From: JAHJDR01 sp964609965 | Lineage (GTDB): Bacteria > UBA10199 > JADGCS01 | NCBI GenBank assembly: GCA_964609965.1 | Contig: CAZSTS010000029.1 | Coordinates: 1 to 26,251, forward strand | DNA: 26,251 nucleotides | Reading direction: 5' to 3' | In this document: positions 14,529-22,429 of the stretch, piece by piece | Position numbering within the stretch: the stretch's first letter is position 1 | Layout: the number at the start of each line of letters is the position of its first letter | The notes under the pieces: model-generated | What the model saw: the letters and a program-made list of their open reading frames with translations, nothing else | What the model was told of the DNA's origin: nothing | Databases searched by the model: none | Program-made: the position numbers and the translations under genes

Positions 14529-14538
14529 GGGGGGGGGG
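14529..14538. repeat. Homopolymer of ten G
   Basis: Ten consecutive G bases sit in the region between the divergent starts at 14455 and 14702. Long G or C runs slip during replication and can alter promoter spacing. I found no clear promoter around this run, so a switching role is only a possibility. Confidence 0.6.
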
Positions 14539-14540
14539 AG

Positions 14541-14634
14541 GGCACTGCCACATAGCTATATTTTTTCGCACGGGCCCCCAGTCAGCCTGTGCTGACAGCC
14601 CCAGTGCCAAAAAACATAACTATGTGCCAGTGCC
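14541..14634. repeat. 94-bp near-perfect palindromic element
   Basis: The outer 25 bases of each side (14541-14565 and 14610-14634) are inverted copies with three mismatches. The centre holds GTCAGC-CTGT-GCTGAC (14581-14596), a perfect six-pair hairpin, with partly pairing G/C-rich arms between. GGCACTG or its complement appears three times. As RNA or single-stranded DNA it would form one long hairpin. It fits a REP/MITE-like non-coding element better than a terminator, because it is long and sits upstream of both flanking genes. Confidence 0.75.
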
Positions 14635-14701
14635 TAATAGTAAAGCTTAGGATGCAAATATTTGATCTTCGGGTAATGAATGTAATAGGGAAAGGTTAAA
14701 C

Positions 14702-15094
14702 ATGAATAAGTTTCAGAAAAACCTATTACTCATCATCGTTTCATTTTTTATCCTTTCCTGTTTTGTTTCGGGTGTTTCTTTTGCCAAAGAAAAAAAATAT
14801 GTTGGCAAATATTCTACACTTCTCAAAGCCAAAGGCAGGACAATGAAGCACTTTGATATTGATGATGATGGTTATCTGAATAGGTATGAAAATTCCCTGT
14901 ATAACACGCATAAAATCTTTGGTTATCCTTTAGCCAAAAAAAAGAAGCAAAAGCCTTACGACTTTAATGGGGATCTCATGCTCCAGCCGTTTGAAATGAC
15001 AATGTATCTTAAAGATAAGAAGAATGGGACTCTCAAGAGATATTCCAAGAAAAAGAAACGTGATTCTGGAGTGCGACAAAGTCTGGGGCTATAG
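14702..15094 (+). CDS. Exported EF-hand protein, 130 aa
   Basis: A signal peptide (1-28, cut near SFA-KE) precedes a lysine-rich mature part with a pair of calcium-binding loops. Loop one, D52-I-D54-D-D56-G57-Y-L59-N-R-Y-E63, is a canonical 12-residue EF-hand. Loop two, D87-F-N89-G-D91-L92-M-L-Q-P-F-E98, keeps the ligands but has Leu instead of Gly at position 6. The C-terminus is strongly basic (KKKKRDSG). It is probably a small periplasmic or surface calcium-binding protein. AAAGG precedes the ATG. The last codons overlap the convergent FHA gene through the palindrome CTATAG at 15089-15094, which supplies TAG to both. Confidence 0.8.
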   Translation: MNKFQKNLLLIIVSFFILSCFVSGVSFAKEKKYVGKYSTLLKAKGRTMKHFDIDDDGYLNRYENSLYNTHKIFGYPLAKKKKQKPYDFNGDLMLQPFEMTMYLKDKKNGTLKRYSKKKKRDSGVRQSLGL

Positions 15095-17296
15095 CTTTTC
15101 GGGCTCTAATTTTGCTTTTATCAATACAAATTCACCAATCTTAACATTTTGTTTTGTTTTGTAAGTTTTATAACCAGTTTTTTCGATTTGAATGCGGTAG
15201 TTTGCCAAACCTAAATCTGAAAGGATGACGGGTGTTTCTTGTTCTAAGATTTTGTCATTGATAAAAACACGTGCTCCTGCAGGTTCAGTAAAGATATACA
15301 CTACTGACTTAACAGGTGAAATAAGCTTAAACACTGAATTTGCTTCGTTTCGGATGGCGGCTGGTGTTTTTGCATCTATGTTGGCAAGGATTTCAACTAC
15401 GAGTTTTAAAGCAGAAACGTCTTGTTTTAATCCATGATGTGATCTCACGAGAGCTAATGAAGCCTTTTGGTAAAAATCTTTATTTTCTTTAGCTCTCTTT
15501 AAATAGGGTATAGCCTGGTCGAATTTTTTTTGTGTGTTATACACATTTCCTAATAGATAATATACCTCTGCCTTTTCTCGAGCTGAACCACCATACTTTA
15601 AAGCGTTAATGAGGATGTCGACAACATTCTTGTATTGCTCAGTACGGATCTGTTCTTTGGCGTCATTGATGAGTTCGCCCATTTTTGATGTTTTAAGATG
15701 GACTGTTGTTTCGAAAACAGAGTTCATGCGCATATCAATATCTATCACTGTGGCAAAAAAGCCTTCTTTGCTTACTTTTAATTGATTGGCACCTAAGGGG
15801 AGAGCTCCATTGTAAGGTGTTGTGCCTACCTTTTCTCCTCCGTAATAAACGGTAGCATTAGGAGGGACAGACTTGATGATGGCTGGAAAAAACTGGAGAT
15901 CACGGTCAGAGACATTAATTTTTATTAAACGATTTTCGTCAGTAATATGGTATTCACGTTGAAAGCGAATTTCTGTGATGGTGCTTTCTGAACCGGCGAT
16001 TTTTGTTTTTTCTCTTAGTTCAACAAAGTATTTTCCATATGGTAAGTAAATAGGCTTGCCATAAACAACATCATTGATTTTTGCTGGATTGGCTTTGAGT
16101 TTATCGTAATCGTAATACCCTTCAAGATAAAATTCGATTCTGCGAGGCAGTCGTAAAACCTTTAGGGTTCCTATTTTTGCATTGATGTCCATCTCGATAA
16201 CATCGGTATTAGGTTTTACTTTAAACTCAACCTTCTTACGATAAATGTCATTAAGCTCGCGGAGATCATAGTCTGCGTACAGCGTATAAATTGTGTTGGC
16301 TTTTGCCGAAATGTTTTGTCTGCAGGGGGTTATGCAAAGGCGTTCATCTTGAAGATATATGGTAGCAGGTAAAGGCTCAGCCTTGATGTCGAGAATAACT
16401 GTGAACTCCCTCATGGGTTGTGTTTTGTCGCTTTTTTCTTTGTCCAAAAAGACCGGTGTGACAGTAACTTCTTCTTTGATGGGGGGCTTGTCTTCTTTTT
16501 GTTCTGGTTTTTCAGTTTTAACCGTTGTTGCGGCTTCTTCTGTAGGAGGTGTGACCTCGGTTTTTGATTCTTCTTCTTTTTTTGGGTCTGGGGTCTCTTC
16601 TGTCTTCTCTATTTCTTCTGTGATAGCTTCATCGCTAAATGTGTCGATTTCTTCATCTTTGGCGCTATTCAAATGCTCATAAGTGAAAAAGATAATTAGT
16701 CCTAGTATACAAAAGAACAAAGCTATGATTGTAAAAATCATTAAACTCTTACCTGTTTTTTGTTTTGTATAGTGCGAGTCTTCAGGCGTTATTTGTTTAT
16801 TGTCTTTATTGAGCTCCTCATGGTCGGTTTCCATTGGCTGTTCTAATTCTTTGCTAAGCTCGTCAGAAAATTCTCCAGTTGGTTCCTTTGTGTCTACTTT
16901 TGAAGCGATGTCTGTTTCGGAGGGGTCAGAAAATAGAGTCTGTTTATCAATGGGGGGAAGGTCTTTGATGTCGTCTTCGGTGAATTCTTGAGTGGCGAAT
17001 CGTAACTCATAGATTCCAATTCTTATTAAATCGAGGTTGTTAAGTGGTGTTGTGATGGCAGGGTCTAGTTTTGCCTCATTAAGAAACGTGCCATTTCTAG
17101 ATCCTTCATCTCGGATTGTCCAAGCATCGTTTTGATACTGTAGGGTGACATGGTGTCGAGATAAAGATGTGTCATCTAAGATGATATTATTATCGTCAGA
17201 ACGACCAATAAGAAAGGTTTCTTGGCCAGTGAGCTCGAATTCTTTTCCTTCTTCGGGGCCTGACAAAACGATTAGTTTTGGAAAGTGGTTAGCCAT
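15089..17296 (-). CDS. FHA-transmembrane-PEGA-TPR protein, 735 aa
   Basis: The cytoplasmic N-terminus is an FHA phosphothreonine-binding domain (about 22-100), with G31-R32-S33, S46-R47-H48-H49 and N68-G69 at the binding loops. An acidic linker follows, then one membrane helix (184-206), and a Glu/Lys/Pro-rich periplasmic spacer (210-290). The periplasmic part holds two or three PEGA-like domains (about 296-365 and 470-545; a last one at about 665-730). Between the last two is a helical TPR stretch (about 550-660) with YYLLGNVYNTQKKFDQAIPYLKRA. PEGA domains are thought to bind surface or wall components. The protein probably couples cytoplasmic Thr phosphorylation to an envelope assembly. No ribosome site is clear before the ATG. 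It is divergent from the TPR operon. Confidence 0.88.
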   Translation of the reverse strand: MANHFPKLIVLSGPEEGKEFELTGQETFLIGRSDDNNIILDDTSLSRHHVTLQYQNDAWTIRDEGSRNGTFLNEAKLDPAITTPLNNLDLIRIGIYELRFATQEFTEDDIKDLPPIDKQTLFSDPSETDIASKVDTKEPTGEFSDELSKELEQPMETDHEELNKDNKQITPEDSHYTKQKTGKSLMIFTIIALFFCILGLIIFFTYEHLNSAKDEEIDTFSDEAITEEIEKTEETPDPKKEEESKTEVTPPTEEAATTVKTEKPEQKEDKPPIKEEVTVTPVFLDKEKSDKTQPMREFTVILDIKAEPLPATIYLQDERLCITPCRQNISAKANTIYTLYADYDLRELNDIYRKKVEFKVKPNTDVIEMDINAKIGTLKVLRLPRRIEFYLEGYYDYDKLKANPAKINDVVYGKPIYLPYGKYFVELREKTKIAGSESTITEIRFQREYHITDENRLIKINVSDRDLQFFPAIIKSVPPNATVYYGGEKVGTTPYNGALPLGANQLKVSKEGFFATVIDIDMRMNSVFETTVHLKTSKMGELINDAKEQIRTEQYKNVVDILINALKYGGSAREKAEVYYLLGNVYNTQKKFDQAIPYLKRAKENKDFYQKASLALVRSHHGLKQDVSALKLVVEILANIDAKTPAAIRNEANSVFKLISPVKSVVYIFTEPAGARVFINDKILEQETPVILSDLGLANYRIQIEKTGYKTYKTKQNVKIGEFVLIKAKLEPEKL

Positions 17297-17350
17297 GTTT
17301 TTGTAATAATCTAACTATGAGAAATCACAAAGACTTTTTCTAAATTGTGA

Positions 17351-17380
17351 TTGACCAGCAAGCCGACAAATAGTTAATAC
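17351..17380 (+). promoter_or_regulatory. Possible promoter in the divergent FHA/TolB-like gap
   Basis: TTGACC (17351-17356) and TAATAC (17375-17380) are spaced by 18 bases and would start transcription about 15 bases before the ATG at 17402. The -10 match is weak. On the other strand TTGTGA and TATTAC with a 16-base spacer could serve the FHA gene. The 105-bp gap must hold both promoters. Confidence 0.3.
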
Positions 17381-17401
17381 AAAATAGTGCGTCATCATGT
17401 C

Positions 17402-18475
17402 ATGAAAATAATAGCTTTTTCCGTCTTTTTTCTTCTTTTATACCCTCAAACTATTTTGGCAAATAAGTGTCAATCAAAACCCAGTTTAGCTGCTATGGAT
17501 AGCAGTTTCTTATCGTATCTTGGCCAACAAACCCAATCTAGAAAAGGTAAAATCGCCATTATGCCTTTTTTTGACAATCATGTGGGTAATCCTGATGATA
17601 TCATCTATTACGGAGTACCTTTTCTTATCTACGAGATTTTTTCTCCTGCAAATCCTCACATTATTCATCCTTATTTAAGTTTTGCTACTATTTCAAAACT
17701 TGGCATTTCAAAAGAAAAGTTGATTGATAAAGAGGCTGTTAAACAAGTGGCCGAAAAGCTTAACGCTAACTATGTGGTTTTTGGCAACTATCAGCATTCT
17801 TTTGCTAAAACTGTTCGTGTGATGATCAATGTTTATGATAAATCAAAAAATAAATTTTTAGCCCCTGCTGTAGAGTATAGCACTGATGTTGATGATTCTT
17901 TTTTTGATCTCATGAAAATCAATGTTGTTCTTGCTTTTAAAAAACTCACAAAACATAAAGTGCTTAAATCACCATCATACACAGCACCAACCATGAAGGC
18001 TTTTCGTTTTTATAGCAAAGGATTGCCATTAGCAGATAGCTATAATAAATCAGATTTGGAGTTAGCTGCCCTTTGGTTTGAAAAGGGCTTGAAAGAAAAT
18101 TACCATAAATATGATGACGCAGCACTCGCTTTAGCACGAGTTCATTTTATGATAGCTTTGATTCAAAAATTGAATGGCAATGATTACTCGCAACACTGGA
18201 CGAATGGACAGAAGACTTTGAGTTACGCCAAATACAGATACAATAAAATGCCAATTAAGTACAAGATATCACATAGATACATCGAAAACCAGAGTTTTGC
18301 AGTGCAGGCGCTAGCGGCTTATGTGGTAAAAAATTATTCTCGAGCTAACCAACACGCTGCTTCCGGATTAAAGGCCGTGCCCGAAGATGGTGTTTTGCAG
18401 ACTATCTACCGGGTAACTCTCGGGAAGAATAAGCCGATAAATAATATAGGGATTAATAATCCCATTTGTTTCTAA
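17402..18475 (+). CDS. Exported TolB/FlgO-like protein with helical repeats, 357 aa
   Basis: Residues 1-20 are a signal peptide (cut at ILA-NK). Residues about 48-180 read GKIAIMPFFDN, then DIIYYGVPFLIYEIF, then AEKLNANYVVFGNYQ and RVMINVYDKSKNKF. This is the alpha/beta pattern of the TolB N-terminal/FlgO/CsgG-type domain, which occurs in many envelope assembly proteins. The C-terminal part has TPR-like helices (LAALWFEKGLKENYHKYDDAALALARVHF). The ATG at 17402 is preferred to a GTG at 17387 because it begins the signal peptide. It is first of a likely operon with the ten-TPR protein (33 bp gap). Confidence 0.75.
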   Translation: MKIIAFSVFFLLLYPQTILANKCQSKPSLAAMDSSFLSYLGQQTQSRKGKIAIMPFFDNHVGNPDDIIYYGVPFLIYEIFSPANPHIIHPYLSFATISKLGISKEKLIDKEAVKQVAEKLNANYVVFGNYQHSFAKTVRVMINVYDKSKNKFLAPAVEYSTDVDDSFFDLMKINVVLAFKKLTKHKVLKSPSYTAPTMKAFRFYSKGLPLADSYNKSDLELAALWFEKGLKENYHKYDDAALALARVHFMIALIQKLNGNDYSQHWTNGQKTLSYAKYRYNKMPIKYKISHRYIENQSFAVQALAAYVVKNYSRANQHAASGLKAVPEDGVLQTIYRVTLGKNKPINNIGINNPICF

Positions 18476-18507
18476 TGTTCAAAGGTCTACTTTTGAGTAG
18501 TGAATTT

Positions 18508-19749
18508 ATGAAAATATTAAAGTACATTACAGTGCTCATTATCGTCATTTTAATTGTAAGCCCTGTCCAAGCTAAAAAGGGAAAAAAACCTTCTGAACGT
18601 GCGGTTATGCATAATAATAAAGGTGTGACAGCTTTGTTTCAAGAGGGAGATGTTGATCGCGCTATTTTTGAGTTTAAACTAGCTACTGAATTGAATACTA
18701 AATATGTAGAAGGGTGGAGCAATTTGGGGTTGGCTTACAAGCATAAAGGCCGTTTGAATGATGCGGCAAGATGCTTAAGGAGAGCTATTAGCCTAGATAA
18801 AAAGTATGCCACTCCTTATAATTCATTAGGAACAGTTTATCTTACGCAAGATAACTACAAGGAAGCTTTAAAATATTTTAAATTAGCTCTTAAGTATAAT
18901 AGAAAATATTCAGATGCTCATTATAATTCAGGGTTAGTGTACATTGAGCTATACAAACGAGGCAAAAACAGAGAGCATCTTGAGAGCGCAAGAAACTATT
19001 TTAGAAATGCCACCGAAATCAATAGCGATCATCCCTACGCTCATTATAGGTTGGCCAATGTTTATCAAGAGCTAGGAAGCTTCGAAAACGCGATTCTTCG
19101 CTACAAGCTTGCTTTAGAGATAGATCCTAAACTGAGTGAGGCTTGGAATAAATTGGCGCAACTTTACACACGTACTGGCCAGACGCTTAAAGCACAACAA
19201 GCTCTAAACCAAGCTTTGGCCACTAATCCCGATTCTCCAGAATCTCACCTAAAACTGGGCCTTAATTACCTAAAAGACGATAACATAACCATGGCTATCA
19301 ATGAGTTTAATACCGTTATTAGGCGCGATCCGACAAATGAGTTGGCTTATTTTAATGTGGGTTATGCGTATTATAAAAAAGCATCAAGTTTAGTGGAACA
19401 AGGAAAGAGTTCTCAAGCCATACAGTTTTTTAAAGAATCTAATCGTGGCTTTTTATCAGCTTATAAATTAAAACCAGTTTATCCAGAAGCAACCTATAAC
19501 CTAGGTTATAATTATCAGCAGATGAAAGATTATAACAGTGCAGTAAAATGGTATGAGAAAACAATTGGTATTAATGCACAGTTTCATCGTGCTTATTATT
19601 CGTTAGGTATGGTTTATCAATTAATGGGAAAAAGAAGTGAGGCAGCAAAAGCTCTTTGTAAGTTTGTTAAGGCAAAACCTAAAGGTATGGCTGTCGATGT
19701 CAAGACAGCTTCAGATTTGGTAGGGTCTTTAGGGGGATGTAAGAAATAG
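18508..19749 (+). CDS. Exported protein made of about ten TPR repeats, 413 aa
   Basis: A signal peptide (MKILKYITVLIIVILIVSP, cut near VQA-KK) is followed almost entirely by tetratricopeptide repeats. Ten can be counted, beginning at ERAVMHNNKG, VEGWSNLGLAY, ATPYNSLGTVY, SDAHYNSGLVY, PYAHYRLANVY, SEAWNKLAQLY, PESHLKLGLNY, ELAYFNVGYAY, PEATYNLGYNY and HRAYYSLGMVY. Repeats four and eight carry insertions. TPR solenoids are protein-protein scaffolds; here it is periplasmic or outer-membrane facing, in the manner of PilF/NlpI-like proteins. The ATG at 18508 is chosen because it begins the signal peptide; upstream in-frame starts would add 11-14 residues before it. The partner is probably one of the neighbouring FHA or PEGA proteins. 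Confidence 0.88.
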   Translation: MKILKYITVLIIVILIVSPVQAKKGKKPSERAVMHNNKGVTALFQEGDVDRAIFEFKLATELNTKYVEGWSNLGLAYKHKGRLNDAARCLRRAISLDKKYATPYNSLGTVYLTQDNYKEALKYFKLALKYNRKYSDAHYNSGLVYIELYKRGKNREHLESARNYFRNATEINSDHPYAHYRLANVYQELGSFENAILRYKLALEIDPKLSEAWNKLAQLYTRTGQTLKAQQALNQALATNPDSPESHLKLGLNYLKDDNITMAINEFNTVIRRDPTNELAYFNVGYAYYKKASSLVEQGKSSQAIQFFKESNRGFLSAYKLKPVYPEATYNLGYNYQQMKDYNSAVKWYEKTIGINAQFHRAYYSLGMVYQLMGKRSEAAKALCKFVKAKPKGMAVDVKTASDLVGSLGGCKK

Positions 19750-19751
19750 TT

Positions 19752-19783
19752 GGTCTAAGGTCTAAGGTCGAAAGTCAAAAGTC
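19752..19783 (+). repeat. Heptameric tract, unit GGTCTAA / RGTCNAA
   Basis: Starting two bases after the stop codon, the units read GGTCTAA, GGTCTAA, GGTCGAA, AGTCAAA, AGTC. The reverse-complement copy at 13440-13476 uses the same degenerate heptamer, the best case here of one unit shared between loci. Confidence 0.85.
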
Positions 19784-19802
19784 GGGGATAATTGATTGAA
19801 GT

Positions 19803-20951
19803 ATGTTAAATATTATCGTTACAAATAGGGAGACGGGAAAAAAGCAGCGTTATAAGTTTGTGCAGCATGCGATTCTCATTGGCAGGCAACAAAACTGTGA
19901 TGTGATGCTTGAATCTACGCGTGTTTCTCGTCGTCATGCCAAAGTAACAGTCAATAAAGACCTCGTAGAGGTCGAAGACCTAGGCAGTGGAAATGGAACT
20001 GTTATCAACCACAGGCGGATTCTTGAGCACAAAAAGGTGCCGATCAAGGCAGGTGATAAATTACGCATCGAAGAATTTGAGATTGAACTCACACATGAAA
20101 GTTCGTCAAATCCTCTTGATAAAAAAGTGCAACCAGATGTGACAGATCCTGATATTATCGAAATTAAAATGATAAAAAAGGTGCTGGGGGCCCTTGATCA
20201 AGACAAGCTCCCTAGTATTGTTGTTGTTAGCGAAGAATTTTCTGACAAAAAAGCTGTTTTAGATGAAGGAGATGATGAACTCGTTATTGGCAGAGAAGAA
20301 ACCTGTGATTTAAGCATTGATTCTAATGTGATCAGTCGTAAACACGCGGTTATTACTGTGAAATGGGGCCAGTTTGTTGTTATTGATAACGGAAGTAAAA
20401 ATGGCACCTATGTTAATGGAGAAAAAATTGAAGAAAAGTCTATTAAAGATGGCGATGAAATAGTTTTTGGGACAATTAAAACTTTGTTTAAAAATCCGCA
20501 GGAATTTAATATTGACGCTATTACAAAATCAATTACAGAAGACAAAAAACAAGAAAAACAAAAACCAAAACCAAGTGTAAAAGAAGAGGCGCCAGTAAAA
20601 GAAGGTGTTTCTGAGGCTGCAAAATCTTCAGTCGCTCTCACCAAAGAAGGCAAGGGTGAAGACGAAAAACCAGAAGACCAAGGCAGTAAAGCTATTGAAG
20701 CAATGGAGAAGGGTCAGGCTGCTTTAGATGAGCAAGCAAAAGAGGGAGATAAAAAAGAAGGTCAAGCTAAAGAAGCTGTTGCGTCTAAGGCAAAACAAAT
20801 AAAAGAAGACATGGCAGATAATAAGGGCGCTTTCTCTGCAGAGCTTAAGAAAAAAGCAAGCAAGATGGATCTGTCAGAACTTATTCTCTTTGGTTTTGGT
20901 GCGTTAGTTGTGCTAATTGTAATCATTGTTTTGATAATGATTTTTTTATAA
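19803..20951 (+). CDS. Double-FHA protein with a C-terminal membrane anchor, 382 aa
   Basis: Two forkhead-associated domains lie in tandem. FHA1 (about 5-98) has G27-R28, S42-R43-R44-H45 and N64-G65-T66. FHA2 (about 138-230) has G163-R164, S178-R179-K180-H181 and N200-G201-T202. Both keep the Arg, Ser and Asn that hold phosphothreonine. A charged Lys/Glu-rich linker (235-355), possibly helical, leads to a single hydrophobic segment at the extreme C-terminus (about 360-382), so the protein is tail-anchored with both FHA domains in the cytoplasm. The stop codon overlaps the surE start (TAATG). It probably docks phosphorylated partners at the inner membrane. No Ser/Thr kinase gene is in the window. 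Confidence 0.9.
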   Translation: MLNIIVTNRETGKKQRYKFVQHAILIGRQQNCDVMLESTRVSRRHAKVTVNKDLVEVEDLGSGNGTVINHRRILEHKKVPIKAGDKLRIEEFEIELTHESSSNPLDKKVQPDVTDPDIIEIKMIKKVLGALDQDKLPSIVVVSEEFSDKKAVLDEGDDELVIGREETCDLSIDSNVISRKHAVITVKWGQFVVIDNGSKNGTYVNGEKIEEKSIKDGDEIVFGTIKTLFKNPQEFNIDAITKSITEDKKQEKQKPKPSVKEEAPVKEGVSEAAKSSVALTKEGKGEDEKPEDQGSKAIEAMEKGQAALDEQAKEGDKKEGQAKEAVASKAKQIKEDMADNKGAFSAELKKKASKMDLSELILFGFGALVVLIVIIVLIMIFL

Positions 20952-21700
20952 TGATAAAGATTCTAGTTACAAATGATGACGGGGTGAATGCTAAAGGTAT
21001 TAAGGCTCTTGCTCAGGCCCTCAAAAAAGTAAAAGGTGTTAAGGTCACTGTTGTGGCGCCTGGCACAGAACAGTCTTCTACATCACATTCCATTACTCTC
21101 CATAGACCACTCAGAATAAAAAAAATCAGTACAGACGTATTTTCTGTTGATGGGACTCCCATTGATGCTGTTTTTGTCGGTGTTTGGGTCATTCTTAAAG
21201 AGAAACCTGATTTTATTTTTTCGGGAATCAATCGAGGTGGAAATCTCGGAGAAGATGTGCATTATTCAGGTACTGTTTCGGCTGCTGTCGAAGGGGGAAT
21301 CATGGGAGTGCCTTCAGTCGCTATTTCGCAATTAGGGATTGAAAAGGTTGATTTTTCTGTAGCAGCTAAATTTAGTGTTAAATTACTTCGCATTTTAAAG
21401 AAGCACCCTTTGCCAAAGGGTATGGTTCTCAATGTCAATCTTCCCGAAAAGGCAAAATTGAGTCAATTCGAAGTTACAAAGGTTGGCCAACGTAATTATG
21501 GAGGAAAGTTTTCAAAACAAAAAGATCCAAGAGGAGGAGATTATTATTGGATCGGTGGAGATCAATATAAGTTTTTAGATATTAAAGGCTCTGACTGTAA
21601 TGCTATTATGGCAAATAAAATTTCTGTTTCACCTATCCAGGTGGACATGACAAGTCATCAATATATTAAGACGATTCAAAATTGGCTGAAAAAAAAATAA
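20951..21700 (+). CDS. surE: 5'-nucleotidase / survival protein SurE
   Basis: SurE is a metal-dependent nucleotidase and exopolyphosphatase active on nucleoside 5'- and 3'-monophosphates. The metal ligands are present: D9 and D10 in LVTNDDGVNAKGI, S42 in the APGTEQSST loop, and N94 in FSGINRGGNLGEDVHYSGTVSAA. The length of 249 aa is normal. Its ATG overlaps the stop of the double-FHA gene by one base, and pcm starts four bases after its end. This surE-pcm order, followed by an nlpD-like gene, matches the stationary-phase cluster of Proteobacteria. Confidence 0.96.
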   Translation: MIKILVTNDDGVNAKGIKALAQALKKVKGVKVTVVAPGTEQSSTSHSITLHRPLRIKKISTDVFSVDGTPIDAVFVGVWVILKEKPDFIFSGINRGGNLGEDVHYSGTVSAAVEGGIMGVPSVAISQLGIEKVDFSVAAKFSVKLLRILKKHPLPKGMVLNVNLPEKAKLSQFEVTKVGQRNYGGKFSKQKDPRGGDYYWIGGDQYKFLDIKGSDCNAIMANKISVSPIQVDMTSHQYIKTIQNWLKKK

Positions 21701-21704
21701 CAAA

Positions 21705-22367
21705 ATGATAAAAAAGAAAGACGACATATTTTCTGTGGCTAGAAAGCGTATGATTCATGAGCAAATTATTAGGAGAGGAATTTCTGCTGAGAACGTTCTC
21801 AAAACCATGAGTTGCGTTCGTCGGCATGATTTTGTTGATGAGGCGCTTGTTAATCAAGCTTACACAGATGCTCCTTTAAGTATTGGCGAAGGGCAAACGA
21901 TTTCACAACCTTATATTGTAGCCTTAATGTCACAGTCTCTCTTGCTCACAGGTTCAGAAAAGGTTTTAGAAATCGGAACGGGATGTGGTTATCAAACAGT
22001 TATTTTAGCACAGATGTGCAAGAAGGTTCATACTATTGAGAGGTTTAAATCTCTTGCCATGATGGCTCGTCAACGTTTTAAGGAGTATAGTCTGAAGAAC
22101 ATTGTGATGAGGGTGGGTGATGGTTCTTTAGGATGGAAAGAAGCAGCTCCCTTTGACCGTATTTTGATATCTTGCGTTTCACCAGAAATACCGAAAAATC
22201 TCGTGAATCAATTGGCTCCCAATGGCATATTGGTTATGCCGTGCAGCAAAAAGGGAGAACAGCACCTTTTGCGCATTACAAAACAAGGGAATCAATATCA
22301 GACAGAAGATTTAGGTGAATGCTGTTTTGTAAGGATGGTTGGGAAGTATGGGTATCGTAGATCGTGA
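21705..22367 (+). CDS. pcm: Protein-L-isoaspartate O-methyltransferase
   Basis: This enzyme uses S-adenosylmethionine to methylate L-isoaspartyl residues so that damaged proteins can be repaired. The family marks are present: IRRGISAENVLKTM near the start, APLSIGEGQTISQPYIVALM (the substrate loop), and the SAM fold VLEIGTGCGYQTVILAQ with the following acidic residue in HTIE. DRILISCVSPEIPKNLVNQL completes the core. At 220 aa it is normal. It follows surE by four bases, so the two are almost surely co-transcribed. Confidence 0.96.
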   Translation: MIKKKDDIFSVARKRMIHEQIIRRGISAENVLKTMSCVRRHDFVDEALVNQAYTDAPLSIGEGQTISQPYIVALMSQSLLLTGSEKVLEIGTGCGYQTVILAQMCKKVHTIERFKSLAMMARQRFKEYSLKNIVMRVGDGSLGWKEAAPFDRILISCVSPEIPKNLVNQLAPNGILVMPCSKKGEQHLLRITKQGNQYQTEDLGECCFVRMVGKYGYRRS

Positions 22368-22412
22368 ATAGTGGGCAGAGGATATGAAGAAACGAAGAAC
22401 AGGATGCTAGAT
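22357..22412 (+). repeat. Degenerate heptameric tract between pcm and nlpD
   Basis: From the last codons of pcm the bases read approximately GATCGTG, AATAGTG, GGCAGAG, GATATGA, AGAAACG, AAGAACA, then GGATGCTAGATGG. The GATCGTG and GATGCTA words are those of the 13293 and 26197 tracts. The period is less clean than elsewhere. Confidence 0.45.
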
Positions 22413-22429
22413 GGAGAAAGAAACTATTT

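Noticed and set aside
16359..16991. Ser-rich plus-strand frames inside the FHA-PEGA gene
   Set aside because: They are the complement of its Glu/Lys-rich linker and show no coding signals of their own.
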